Origin: Duganella sp. CF517
GTDB taxonomy: Bacteria; Pseudomonadota; Gammaproteobacteria; Burkholderiales; Burkholderiaceae_D
Direction: 5' to 3'
DNA: 64,000 nucleotides
Assembly: GCF_900110275.1 (NCBI RefSeq)
Contig: NZ_FODC01000001.1
Coordinates: forward strand, 1,279,198 to 1,343,197
Shown here: in pieces, positions 34,977-43,387 of the stretch
Layout: each line of letters begins with the position of its first letter
Position numbering within the stretch: position 1 is the stretch's first letter
Made by a program: the position numbers and the translations under genes
Notes under the pieces: model-generated
Told to the model about the DNA's origin: nothing
What the model saw: only the letters and a program-made list of their open reading frames with translations
The model's database searches: none

Positions 34977-36371
34977 ATGGCAAAACTAACACAGCGGGGT
35001 TTAGAGGCGATCACGCCGACGCAGGTCGGGGTCGTGGTGCGGGAGGACGGCAATCTCTTTGGCCGCGTGCGAGCAACGGCCAGCGGTGGCGTTGCCATCT
35101 CGTTCTATTACCGGTTCCGGTTCGAGGGCAAGCTCAAGGATTTATCGTGCGGCACATGGCCCGGCGACAGCCTGGCGTCGATACGCACGGTGCGAGATGC
35201 TGCGCGCGACAAGGTGTCTGCTGGGGTCAATCCCGCGATCGATAAGAAGATCGTTCGGCACGAAATGCAAACGGAGGTAGCTCAAAAGCTAGCATCGATC
35301 GAAGCGGCCCGCGTCAAGGACTTGACAGTCAACGATCTCTTCACCGAGTGGATCACCGACGGCGTGCGCCGCAAGGACGGAAACGCGATGTTGAAGCGGA
35401 TGTTCGAGGCGGACGTCCTACCAGCAATCGGCGCCATTCCAGTGAAAGACGTGGCCGAGCACCACCTGCGCGGCGTGCTGCGCGCGATGGTCGACCGTGG
35501 CGTCAACCGCTCGGCCGTCATTCAGCGCAACAGCCTGACGCAGATGTTTGCTTGGGCGCGCAAGCGGCAGCCGTGGCGCAAACTGCTGGCCGACGGCGAT
35601 CCAATGGAGCTGATCGAGATCGAGAAAATTGTCGCGCCCGAGTACGACCTGGACAACTATCGCGACCGGGTACTGGCGCCGGACGAGATACGCGAGCTGC
35701 GCGTAGCCCTGGATCGAATGCAAGCCGAGTACGACGCGGCGCCAAACAAGCGCCTTGCGGCCCAACCGCTCGAGCGGACCACCCAATGCGGAATATGGAT
35801 CATGCTGTCGACGCTGTGCCGGGTCGGCGAGATGTCGATGGCCAGGTGGGAGCACGTCGACCTGGCGACCAGTGAGTGGTTCCTGCCAAAGGCGAACGTC
35901 AAGGACAACGTCGCGGACCTGATGGTCTACCTGTCGCCGTTCGCTCTCGAGCAGTTCAAGCAGCTGCACGCGCTGACCGGGCATACCGAGTGGTGCTTCC
36001 CCAACCACGCAGGAACCGGCCACCTCGACGTCAAGTCGATCAGCAAGCAACTGGGCGACCGCCAGGTGACGTTCAAGAAGAGTAGGGATGGCTCGCCGCG
36101 CGTGCTGAAGAACAGGCGCAACGACAACACCCTAATCCTGGCCGGCGGCGCGAGCGGGGCTTGGACGCCGCACGACCTGCGTCGCACCGGCGCCACCATG
36201 ATGCAGCAGCTCGGCGTGGCGCTGGACATCATCGACCGCTGCCAGAATCACGTGCTGGCGGGCAGCAAGGTGCGGCGACATTACATGCACCACGACTATG
36301 CAGAGGAGAAGCGCGCGGCGTGGGCGGCGCTCGGCGAGAGGTTGTTCGCAATCTCGGCGATCCTAACTTAA
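34977..36371 (+). CDS. int: P4-type tyrosine integrase of element 2
   Basis: A 464-residue recombinase. An N-terminal DUF4102-like arm-binding domain (1-~100; VVVREDGNLFGRVRA) is followed by a core-binding domain (~110-225) and the catalytic domain. Catalytic residues are seen as R~282 (LCRVGEMSMARW), H398-x2-R401 (WTPHDLRRTGATM), a His near 424 (QNHVLAG) and the Tyr near 436 (RRHYMHH). It lies 180 bases inside att copy B, as usual for tRNA-targeting integrases. An internal part of a close relative survives at 32,014-32,261. Confidence 0.95.
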   Translation: MAKLTQRGLEAITPTQVGVVVREDGNLFGRVRATASGGVAISFYYRFRFEGKLKDLSCGTWPGDSLASIRTVRDAARDKVSAGVNPAIDKKIVRHEMQTEVAQKLASIEAARVKDLTVNDLFTEWITDGVRRKDGNAMLKRMFEADVLPAIGAIPVKDVAEHHLRGVLRAMVDRGVNRSAVIQRNSLTQMFAWARKRQPWRKLLADGDPMELIEIEKIVAPEYDLDNYRDRVLAPDEIRELRVALDRMQAEYDAAPNKRLAAQPLERTTQCGIWIMLSTLCRVGEMSMARWEHVDLATSEWFLPKANVKDNVADLMVYLSPFALEQFKQLHALTGHTEWCFPNHAGTGHLDVKSISKQLGDRQVTFKKSRDGSPRVLKNRRNDNTLILAGGASGAWTPHDLRRTGATMMQQLGVALDIIDRCQNHVLAGSKVRRHYMHHDYAEEKRAAWAALGERLFAISAILT

Positions 36372-36489
36372 TATAGGCAGATTGGAACGCGCTGCAATCA
36401 GTTGCGGCTTGGACTTTGACGGCGGATGCCTGTATATTATGTGCTTCGTACTTCGAAAGCTTAGCAAACCCCTGTTACTTGGTGAGAAA

Positions 36490-37701
36490 ATGAATTCAGA
36501 AGAGCAATTCGCATTAATGCAGCGCATCTCGGAGTCGTTTAGCCCCAGCGCTCCAATTGACCAAAAGGTCCTCTTCGCTGGCAGGATTCAGCAGTTCACC
36601 GACGTTGCAAACGCAGTCGCACAGAGGGGGCAGCATGTTATCCTTTTTGGAGAAAGGGGTGTCGGGAAAACCTCGCTCTCGACGGTTATTTCGCACGCAT
36701 TCAAAGGAACAGCAAACACCATCTCTTCAGGAACGATCAACTGCGATCAGACGATGGATTTTGGCGGTTTATGGCGCAAGGTATTCCGGGAAATCCCGAT
36801 TAATGCTGGCATAACAAACGGCATCGGATTCAATGCAACTCCGACTATGCATACAGGCTCACTTGCTGATTATCTGCCGGCGACAGTCACACCGGACGAT
36901 ATCAGGCACATCCTGCAACGGCTGGGAAAAACTATTATTGTTATTGATGAGTTGGATAGGATTGAAGATCCGGAGGTGACAACCCTACTTGCGGACACAA
37001 TTAAAACTCTGTCAGATCATTCTGTTCCAACCACATTAATTTTGGTAGGGGTTGCGGACTCAGTAAATTCGCTTATTCAAGAACATCAGTCAGTCGAACG
37101 CGCTCTAGTGCAAATCAGAATGCCTCGCATGACAGTAGCGGAATTGGATGAGATTATCGACAAGGGAGTTGCGAATGCTGGAATGACCATTGAAAAAGCG
37201 GCGAAAAATAAAATTTCGTCCCTTTCACAGGGGCTCCCGCATTACACACACCTATTGGCGCTTCATGCCCTTCAGACCGCTGCACGCAAAGGGCAGACGC
37301 ATGTGACAGGCGAAGACGTTAGTTCGGCAATAGAAAACGCGTTAAGCAAAGCTCAACAAAGTATTATTTCGGCTTACCACAAAGCGACAAGTAGTCAACG
37401 CGAAAATCTCTATGCGCAGGTTTTGTTGGCGTGTGCGCTTGCGAAGCCAGACGCTTTGGGATATTTCTCTGCGGCGGACGTTAGGGATCCGATGACTGAG
37501 ATAATGGGTCGCTTTTACGACATCCCAGCTTTCTCGCAGCATTTAAACGCATTTTGCGACGATCAGCGCGGTCCGATATTGCAGCGTATTGGCGAAACGC
37601 GTCGATTCCGCTTCCGATTTATCAATCCTCTCATGCAGCCATATGTAACCATGGACGGACTTAAACGCGGATTGATCAAGGATACATCGCTACTAAAATA
37701 G
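36490..37701 (+). CDS. AAA+ ATPase (Orc/Cdc6-TniB-like), probable cargo gene
   Basis: A 403-residue ATPase with Walker A GERGVGKTS (residues ~54-62), Walker B IIVIDELDR (~149-157), a sensor-like LILVGVADS strand and a C-terminal helical region. The N-terminus (QRISESFSPSAPIDQKVLFAGR) is typical of AAA_16-type P-loop proteins with STAND/Orc similarity. The gene is clearly richer in A+T than the phage genes around it and stands alone after the integrase. Its placement suggests an accessory cargo gene, possibly for defence; no effector is fused to it. Confidence 0.8.
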   Translation: MNSEEQFALMQRISESFSPSAPIDQKVLFAGRIQQFTDVANAVAQRGQHVILFGERGVGKTSLSTVISHAFKGTANTISSGTINCDQTMDFGGLWRKVFREIPINAGITNGIGFNATPTMHTGSLADYLPATVTPDDIRHILQRLGKTIIVIDELDRIEDPEVTTLLADTIKTLSDHSVPTTLILVGVADSVNSLIQEHQSVERALVQIRMPRMTVAELDEIIDKGVANAGMTIEKAAKNKISSLSQGLPHYTHLLALHALQTAARKGQTHVTGEDVSSAIENALSKAQQSIISAYHKATSSQRENLYAQVLLACALAKPDALGYFSAADVRDPMTEIMGRFYDIPAFSQHLNAFCDDQRGPILQRIGETRRFRFRFINPLMQPYVTMDGLKRGLIKDTSLLK

Positions 37702-37728
37702 TGATCCGGAATCGCGAGGATTCGCCAG

Positions 37729-37981
37729 TCAACGGCAACCAGCGATAACAGCCTCCAGCTGCTCCTCGTACTTGCGGCCGACGGGCCAGTCCCGCGCGAG
37801 TGCGAGCACACGCCCGCCCGGCGTGTCTTCCATGCGCGCGCCCGAATTCATAAATCGGGCGCGCCGGCATGTCGGCCGGATCGACACAGCTGACGTAGGT
37901 CGGGATGTTGATCGTCTGCGTCGCCGGCGGCGCCGTGCCGCAGCCGGCCAGCAGCGCGATCGCCAGGATGATATATTTCAT
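37729..37981 (-). pseudogene. Rz1-like lysis lipoprotein with frameshift
   Basis: Begins MKYIILAIALLAGCGTAPPA with a lipobox and overlaps the Rz-like gene by four bases. After YEFGRA (near 37,843) the frame shifts by one: the other frame reads TPGGRVLALARDWPVGRKYE and ends IAGCR-stop at 37,729, which looks like the genuine C-terminus. As read, the protein is disrupted; a sequencing error is possible. Confidence 0.65.
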
Positions 37982-38373
37982 TTGAGATCCTTCAGCAACT
38001 GGTTGACGACCGGCATCGCCTCGTCGCAGGTGGTGGCGCGCGCGCCGGCGGCGGCCGCAAGCGCTGCATCGTAGCGGCGGCCCTTCGCTGCGGCGATTTG
38101 CCGGGCGGCCGCGCCGCGCGCCTCGGCGGCAAGCTTTTCCTCGCCGAGCTTCATGATGGCCGTGTTTTGGGCGTTGACGCCAGCACGAAGGTCAGCGACG
38201 AGCAGCCGCGACGTCTCCAGTTTGGAGACAGCATCGTCGCGCGCGGAGCTGGCCAGCCACAGCGCCGTGCCGCCGGCGGCGCCACCGACGACAAGCAGGC
38301 CGGCCAGAGCGATCGCGGCGACCTTCCAGATGCCACCGACGACGGCGCCGCCGGCCAAGCTGAAGGCGCTCAC
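37978..38373 (-). CDS. Rz-like inner-membrane spanin (element 2)
   Basis: A 131-residue protein from GTG at 38,373, which overlaps the lysozyme stop as GTGA. A single membrane segment (~14-37) is followed by a coiled coil rich in Ala/Glu/Arg and the ending MPVVNQLLKDLK. It is nearly the same as the protein at 33,700. It would act after lysozyme to breach the outer membrane. Confidence 0.82.
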   Translation of the reverse strand: MSAFSLAGGAVVGGIWKVAAIALAGLLVVGGAAGGTALWLASSARDDAVSKLETSRLLVADLRAGVNAQNTAIMKLGEEKLAAEARGAAARQIAAAKGRRYDAALAAAAGARATTCDEAMPVVNQLLKDLK

Positions 38374-38849
38374 GGGACACCCGTCAGGCACAGCTCGCGC
38401 TCGGCGGCACGGCGCTTGGTCAGGCCTGGCAGCGGCACGAGGACGCCCATCAGGCGCGCCCTGTCCCAGCGCGGCAGCTGATTGCATGCGCCGACCACAT
38501 CGCCGACGTAGAGCATGCGCGCCGCCGTCGAGGTGGCGGTGCTGCACGCGATGCCGGGCCCGAGGTTGAACGCGGCATCGGCGAAGGCGGCCAGCACTGG
38601 CACGGGCAGCCCAGGGCGGCACGCTTCGACTTGGGCGACGGCCTTTTGCATGTCGATGGTCAGCAGCGCGCCGCACTCGTCGAGCGAGTACTTGCGCTTC
38701 GCGACGACGTCGGCACCGGTGTGCCCGTAGCAGACCGTCAGGATGCCCGGAGGATCGTAGTATGCGACCTGGCGCAGACCCTCCGCCGGCACCGCGATGG
38801 CGGTGGCCAGGGCAGCGGCTACGGCCGCGCGTTGTTTAGCTGTTGCCAT
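38370..38849 (-). CDS. Phage lysozyme / endolysin (GH24)
   Basis: A 159-residue endolysin with the GH24 catalytic triad in exact spacing: E23-x8-D32-x5-T38 (AEGLRQVAYYDPPGILTVCY). The N-terminal 20 residues are hydrophobic (AAVAAALATAIAVPA) and may act as a signal-arrest-release anchor, letting it reach the periplasm by Sec. Its start overlaps the holin gene by 14 bases. Confidence 0.93.
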   Translation of the reverse strand: MATAKQRAAVAAALATAIAVPAEGLRQVAYYDPPGILTVCYGHTGADVVAKRKYSLDECGALLTIDMQKAVAQVEACRPGLPVPVLAAFADAAFNLGPGIACSTATSTAARMLYVGDVVGACNQLPRWDRARLMGVLVPLPGLTKRRAAERELCLTGVP

Positions 38850-39072
38850 TCTTACCTCCGGACAGTTCGTTTTGTGCGACGAGGCGCGCGAGCGCTGCGG
38901 CCAGCGACACGCCGCCGTCGATGCCCGCGAACACGCCGGGGCGGATGCTGGCCGGCTGGTAGAACAGCACCACCATCTCGGCGGCGCCGAGCAGCGCGGC
39001 CAGCACGTTGAATTTCACGGACCACGCGCGCTTCAGCACCGCGCGCCAGTCGCCGATCAGTTTGATTTTCAT
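38836..39072 (-). CDS. Phage holin-like protein
   Basis: A 78-residue protein from ATG 39,072: MKIKLIGDWRAVLKRAWSVK followed by two hydrophobic segments (~21-40 and ~50-66) and a hydrophilic tail. This layout and its place just before lysozyme make it the probable holin (DUF7940-like). Its start overlaps the preceding small gene as ATGA. Confidence 0.8.
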   Translation of the reverse strand: MKIKLIGDWRAVLKRAWSVKFNVLAALLGAAEMVVLFYQPASIRPGVFAGIDGGVSLAAALARLVAQNELSGGKNGNS

Positions 39073-39182
39073 TTGAGTTTCCACAGAGCGTAGACGGCGG
39101 CGGCGCCCGCCATGGCCGCGATCCACTTCGCGGGGCGCTCGAGCCAGCCCAGCACGCGGACGCCGCCGCGCATTGACGTCAT
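39069..39182 (-). CDS. 37-residue small membrane protein upstream of holin
   Basis: MTSMRGGVRVLGWLERPAKW followed by a hydrophobic IAAMAGAAAVYALW segment. Its TGA overlaps the holin ATG by four bases (ATGA), a sign of translational coupling, so it is probably a real lysis-module gene, perhaps an accessory or antiholin. The start could be 39,182 or 39,173. Confidence 0.55.
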   Translation of the reverse strand: MTSMRGGVRVLGWLERPAKWIAAMAGAAAVYALWKLK

Positions 39183-39262
39183 CACCAGGACGGTCTTTTC
39201 CAAAAAATCTCTGGACTTTCGACCCGTCCCTCCCCTTCGAGGTCAATCCCCTCCAGATCGCA

Positions 39263-39700
39263 TCAGAGCGACGCAGGCGACGCCTTCGCGCTTCGCCCCC
39301 ATCCACCATCCTCGGTCGCCGTCTTACGGTCGTGGTGCGTCTTGCACAGCGGCTGCCAGTTGTTCGCGCTGTCCCAGAACAGGGCGCGGGCCCTGGCGAT
39401 CAGCGCAGCATCGCCGCTGTCGATGGCCTGCTTCAGCTTGTGGGGAATGATGTGGTCGACCGCATGAGCGGGTACCGCGCGGCGGCCTTCCTTTGCGCAG
39501 TGCACGCACAGCGGGTGGACTCGCAGGTATGCGGCCCGAGCCTTGGTCCAAGCGCTGGTGTAGCCGCGCTCGTGGGCCGTGCCGCGCTGCTCGTCGACAG
39601 CGACCTGCTTGGCCTTCTCGTGCTTGGCGCAGTGGCCGGGCTTCTCGATCGACGCGCCGCATCCAGCCTGACGACAGATGGACTTGGCGCGCTTAGGCAT
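39263..39700 (-). CDS. Phage HNH endonuclease
   Basis: A 145-residue protein with N-terminal CxxxxC and CxxH metal sites (SICRQAGCGASIEKPGHCAKH), a CVHC pair and the HNH core AVDHIIPHK, DSANNWQPLCKTHHDRKT. In tailed phages such HNH proteins sit directly before the terminase and are needed for packaging. Here the terminase is missing: the holin group comes next. It starts directly after the stop of a 53-residue protein. Confidence 0.92.
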   Translation of the reverse strand: MPKRAKSICRQAGCGASIEKPGHCAKHEKAKQVAVDEQRGTAHERGYTSAWTKARAAYLRVHPLCVHCAKEGRRAVPAHAVDHIIPHKLKQAIDSGDAALIARARALFWDSANNWQPLCKTHHDRKTATEDGGWGRSAKASPASL

Positions 39701-39862
39701 TCAGTCCTTCAGGCTCTTGACGTCGGCGACCAGCGACTTGGCAGCCTCGGCGACCGGCTTGACGGCGGCGCCGGCCAGGTCGGCAACGACCTCGACTGGC
39801 GCTGCGGCGACCTTCACTACGTCGGTGGCCAGGTCGACCACGGATTTGAACAGGCCGAACAT
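39701..39862 (-). CDS. 53-residue phage small protein
   Basis: MFGLFKSVVDLATDVVKVAA is a short amphipathic helical protein with VxxVA repeats and a KSLVADVKSLKD end. Its TGA abuts the HNH ATG. Similar-looking small proteins are frequent before HNH genes in tailed phages. Function unknown. Confidence 0.6.
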   Translation of the reverse strand: MFGLFKSVVDLATDVVKVAAAPVEVVADLAGAAVKPVAEAAKSLVADVKSLKD

Positions 39863-39971
39863 ACGCACCTCAAATGGAAAAGCCGGCAGCGTAGTGATGC
39901 GGCCGGCGGCAAAGGTTATGGTGTTAGGACTAGCGTGTATGATCTGATGCTAGACAACGAAGGAGGATGCG

Positions 39972-40580
39972 ATGATGTCAGGACAGCCCGAGCGACTTAT
40001 CACTGCGCTTGCCGAACAGCGGCAAATGCTCGAAGCCTCAGCGCGCAGCTATGATGCCGGCAATTCCTGGGAAGCAAAACGCATGGCGACTGCAATACAT
40101 GTTCTTATGTTTGATAAGGGTAGGCAAGAGTCGCTACTGAGGCGCCTCAACGTCCGAGGAAAATTGGGATTTGTAAGCACCAAGATCGATTTGCCTGAGG
40201 GCGTAATGCCGTTCGCTCCACTCACGCTGATAGGCATGGGTGCTAGAGCCGAAATCACACCCCAGTGCTTGGTATGGCCAGATGCGAATCCGAATGTTCA
40301 ACTCATGCGATTTCATGTTTGGTGGGATCAACTCATATACAAAACGCCCGGCCTCGGCGGGTTCACCCGCGCCACCTTGATAACGATGATGCGAGATAGA
40401 GATGCAGCGCACGTAGACAATTCCACCTCACCTCTTTACGAAGCGATGGCCGCAAGTGTAGACCCGCGTATCACCGTAAGCTCGAAAACGGGCGGCGAAC
40501 GCGGCATTCCAGGGGCGCATCTAGCCACCGTAAGGCAGATTGCTTGGGAAGTCCTCGAAACACTCAAGCAACTGGACTGA
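39972..40580 (+). CDS. Orphan 202-residue cargo protein, unknown function
   Basis: The gene is read against the surrounding minus-strand phage genes and has a perfect GGAGG RBS. The protein starts with a helical region (LAEQRQMLEASARSYDAGNS, EAKRMATAIHVLMFDKGR) and is otherwise soluble, with several Trp (HVWWDQLIY). No family recognised. Its own orientation and lower GC mark it as a moron-type insertion in the element. Confidence 0.65.
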   Translation: MMSGQPERLITALAEQRQMLEASARSYDAGNSWEAKRMATAIHVLMFDKGRQESLLRRLNVRGKLGFVSTKIDLPEGVMPFAPLTLIGMGARAEITPQCLVWPDANPNVQLMRFHVWWDQLIYKTPGLGGFTRATLITMMRDRDAAHVDNSTSPLYEAMAASVDPRITVSSKTGGERGIPGAHLATVRQIAWEVLETLKQLD

Positions 40581-40629
40581 GCCCGTAGCTGTGCATCCCT
40601 GCAGCGAAACAAGGGGCGCGCTGCGCAGT

Positions 40630-40791
40630 TCAGTCGCGCCCGGCACAGTCTGGCTGATTGTTCGTGGTCAGCATGTCCCAACCCAGCTGGCGCCGGATCT
40701 CGTCCGACGTCGGCGGCGGGTCGTCCGACCGCGTGCGCGCGTCCATGTAGTCGCGGACGAGCTGCTTGGTCGGGTGCGTTGTGCTGGCCAT
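40630..40791 (-). CDS. 53-residue phage protein
   Basis: MASTTHPTKQLVRDYMDART is followed by PPPTSDEIRRQLGWDML, a compact helical protein. The ATG at 40,791 has GAGG five bases upstream. Proteins with the HPTK...PP.P..IRR.LGW pattern occur in phage early regions. Function unknown. Confidence 0.6.
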   Translation of the reverse strand: MASTTHPTKQLVRDYMDARTRSDDPPPTSDEIRRQLGWDMLTTNNQPDCAGRD

Positions 40792-40820
40792 GGCAGCCTC
40801 ACGAAAGTGGCGCCGAAATA

Positions 40821-40845
40821 GAAAAAGCCACCTCAAGGGTGGCTT
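40821..40845 (-). terminator. Terminator of the membrane/winged-helix cargo gene
   Basis: An 8-bp stem AAGCCACC/GGTGGCTT (40,825-40,845) is followed on the minus strand by a T-run. It lies between the cargo gene stop (40,955) and the next phage gene (40,791). Confidence 0.82.
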
Positions 40846-40954
40846 GCTCCCGCGACAATCGGTGCGCGGTGAACTTTTTCCAAGGCGATCGGAGAGCGCC
40901 TATGGGCCTATAGTAGCACATTCTAACCCGTACGCAACACCAAACCGCAGCTAA

Positions 40955-41725
40955 CTACGGGGATGTCGCGGCCAAACGGTTACGCACCAAGTACGCCCGC
41001 CCGGCGGGCGTCGTCACATAGTATAAATCGCCTACCCCTTGCTTCTCACTAATATATTTTAGTTCCAGCAATACATCTACGGCGTGCTCGGTCTGGAGCC
41101 TATCTATGGTTCTAGCCTCTAATAAAGAACGTCGCTCAATACCTTGGGACTCTTCGGCTATAATTTTCAGCACCTTGAGAGAGGGGGAATCTAAGGTATC
41201 ACTGGGGACCGGTTCATTGCTAGCGGGCGAGATCGACACAGGTGCCAGATCTCCAGCCAATTCAGCATTGGCCTTTCGAAGATTTTCAATTATAGTTTCG
41301 CGGTCCTTAATTTCCCCTTCGTGAACCTTCACCAATTCTCTAACTTGCTTGCGAAGTTCACGTGCTTCCTCTTGCGTTAGGGGTGTTTCATCATCAATTT
41401 TTGTCTGAATTTCTTTTAGTTTCTTTTGCTGTTCCCGCGAGTATTTATATATCAAGTGCGACGGAATCGGATAGGCAAAAATATATAACATCGCTGTGAC
41501 GAGCGGGAACACAATCCCGTAACAAACCCAGTATATCCATTGTTCCGGAAATTTCATGCCTAGTAAGTCGATCGCCAGAAATTTATCGGACGGACTCATC
41601 GACGAAATTAGTATCAGAATATAGCGATAATTCCAAGCACACCACGACAAGGCAAAAGAAAAGAAGAGCGGACTTGATGCCCTGTCGTAAAGGTGAGCTT
41701 TTAGGCTTTTGGTGAAATCGTCCAT
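40955..41725 (-). CDS. Two-TM, coiled-coil, winged-helix protein, probable cargo (moron)
   Basis: A 256-residue protein. Two membrane segments (~18-42 and ~63-88) are followed by a long charged coiled coil (~92-155; EQQKKLKEIQTKID, ELVKVHEGEIKDRETIIENL) and a C-terminal winged-helix-like domain (~185-250; LKVLKIIAEES, LLELKYISEKQGVGDLYYVT). The DNA is A+T-richer than its neighbours and has its own terminator. Membrane-anchored sensor with a wHTH tail fits an accessory defence or exclusion gene, but no function is known. Confidence 0.7.
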   Translation of the reverse strand: MDDFTKSLKAHLYDRASSPLFFSFALSWCAWNYRYILILISSMSPSDKFLAIDLLGMKFPEQWIYWVCYGIVFPLVTAMLYIFAYPIPSHLIYKYSREQQKKLKEIQTKIDDETPLTQEEARELRKQVRELVKVHEGEIKDRETIIENLRKANAELAGDLAPVSISPASNEPVPSDTLDSPSLKVLKIIAEESQGIERRSLLEARTIDRLQTEHAVDVLLELKYISEKQGVGDLYYVTTPAGRAYLVRNRLAATSP

Positions 41726-41802
41726 TGCAATAATCCGTTGCCAAAAGGCACTAGTATGGATTAATTACATGACGTTTTCTAGGGGCTTCGCGAGAGATGC
41801 TG

Positions 41803-42340
41803 CTAAAACAACACCGCCGTGCAAATATTCTTCCGAAGCTTCGTTGCCAATTCCGCGCGCGCCTCGGCGGCCACTCGACCAGCGACGCATTCGGGAAGCG
41901 CCACACGCTGGCCAGGCTGCAGGCGCGGTAGATCGCCCACACGTGCAAACGCGGCATGCTGTCGATCGCCGCGTTAGTGGCCTGCGCGATCCGGATGTCG
42001 TTGGCCTGCTGCGCCTCGTAAAGGTCTACCCCGTGGGCGTCGCCCTCGCCGCACATGCCGCGCATCGTCTTGGCGCCCAAGTCGCGGTCGCTGTCGCCGA
42101 CCATCCAGTTTTTCCAAAGCTCCAGGCACAGGTCGACTGGATCCGGTTTCGTCCACGGGTCCATGCGCAACGCCGGCGCAGCGGCTGCCACGGTGTGCAC
42201 CACCGGCGCCGCCGGCTGCTCCTCGACGAACGTGACGTTCGGCAGCCTAGTGGTGGCGCCGCGCCAGCCAAGCGTCAACTACGCGCGCTTCTTCTCGGTG
42301 GCGCCGATCACGCCCAGCAGCTCGCGATTATTGTCCATTG
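41803..42340 (-). pseudogene. Phage early protein with in-frame amber and C-terminal frameshift
   Basis: From ATG 42,340 the frame reads MDNNRELLGVIGATEKKRA, then TAG, and continues in frame as LTLGWRGATTRLPNVTFVEE. The body (DPWTKPDPVDLCLELWKNWM, NAAIDSMPRLHVWAIYRACS) looks like a phage protein of the replication/antitermination region. Near 41,872 the frame shifts: the other frame ends VAAEARAELATKLRKNI...VLF-stop at 41,803, a typical end for such proteins. Reinitiation at TTG 42,278 could make part of it. Probably decayed by the neighbouring cargo insertion. Confidence 0.6.
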
Positions 42341-42549
42341 CGCTGCTCCTTCGGCCAAATCGGGCACGTCCAGACAAGGACCGCGATCAACAGCGCCTCG
42401 ATCAGGATTACCGCCTGCGCAACACCGCGCTCGAGCATGTCGTAGCCGGCAGACCAGCCGACGATCAGGGTGGCCGCGAAGCCGATCGCAGTGCAGATCG
42501 CGCGCTTAGAAGGGCGCAGCCGCTGCAGGTGTTTAATTTCTTGGTCCAT
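42328..42549 (-). CDS. Small membrane protein of the phage early operon
   Basis: A 73-residue protein with two hydrophobic segments (~19-36 and ~44-62) after a basic N-terminus (MDQEIKHLQRLRPSKRA). It overlaps the next ATG by 13 bases, so it belongs to the same transcript as the O/P-like genes. Function unknown. Confidence 0.6.
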   Translation of the reverse strand: MDQEIKHLQRLRPSKRAICTAIGFAATLIVGWSAGYDMLERGVAQAVILIEALLIAVLVWTCPIWPKEQRNGQ

Positions 42550-42562
42550 CGTTTGCTGCTCC

Positions 42563-43387
42563 CTATGGTTTTGGTGGTGGTGCTGGGCGCTGTGCCGCGC
42601 CTGGTGCTGTTGGCCGTATGTCCGTCATCGGGATGCCGGTGCGCCGCGCGTACGCCTCGACCTTCCGGTTGATCTCCGCGCGCTCAGCGGCGTCGGCGGC
42701 GACGCGCTGCTCGTGCTCCGCCTCCAGTCGAGCCTCGCGCGCGACCAGTCCATCGGCGATCATCTTCTTGATGGCCGCCAACTGCTCTCGCGCCATGTTG
42801 CTGATCGGCTCGTCGCTGGCCGGGCCCGACAGTAGTGGCTGAATGGTCGGCACAGGCAGTAGACCCGCCACCACCGCGCGCACCAGCGCCTGGTCGCGGC
42901 GCCCACCGTCCCAGCCGATCGATGCAGTCCAGGTGGTCTGCCGGCGCGCGGCCCGCGCAGCCGCCACCAGCCGAACGTACGCCTCCTTGAAGGCCATTCG
43001 CGCGCCGACCTCGTCACCTAGAGCCATCACCGGTTTGGCCAGGGAGTACGCCTCCGCGCATTCCGCCGTCCATACCACGGTATCCGCCTCGTCCTGGCTG
43101 CGCAGTGCGATGGCCCAGGCCTCCTCCGCGCCAGGCCGGCCGTCGTTCAGCACGGAGGCCTCGATCTGCTCGATGATGTCGGCTGGCTTCGGCGTGAAGC
43201 GCCCGCGCACCTTGTCGACGCAATGGGCGCCCAGCGCCGCGCGCACGGTAGCAAGCGAATACGGCGCCAGCGCGGCAAAAAACATGCTCTTCGCGCCGCC
43301 GGCGATGATCTTGTTCGCACCCGAGCCGATCAGGTCGTACACATCGTCCAGCAGCTGGGCGAAGTCGTCGTAGTCATTCGCGTGCAT
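42563..43387 (-). CDS. Replication protein P-like (helicase-loader type)
   Basis: A 274-residue protein from ATG 43,387 (AAAGGATC upstream). The N-terminal region (FAQLLDDVYDLIGSGANKII, LATVRAALGAHCVDKVRGRF, PKPADIIEQI) fits proteins annotated as phage replication P, which recruit host DnaB. The C-terminal part is helical, charged and Pro-rich. Its start overlaps the O-like gene by 14 bases, the usual O-P pairing. The role is inferred from place and pattern. Confidence 0.68.
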   Translation of the reverse strand: MHANDYDDFAQLLDDVYDLIGSGANKIIAGGAKSMFFAALAPYSLATVRAALGAHCVDKVRGRFTPKPADIIEQIEASVLNDGRPGAEEAWAIALRSQDEADTVVWTAECAEAYSLAKPVMALGDEVGARMAFKEAYVRLVAAARAARRQTTWTASIGWDGGRRDQALVRAVVAGLLPVPTIQPLLSGPASDEPISNMAREQLAAIKKMIADGLVAREARLEAEHEQRVAADAAERAEINRKVEAYARRTGIPMTDIRPTAPGAAQRPAPPPKP

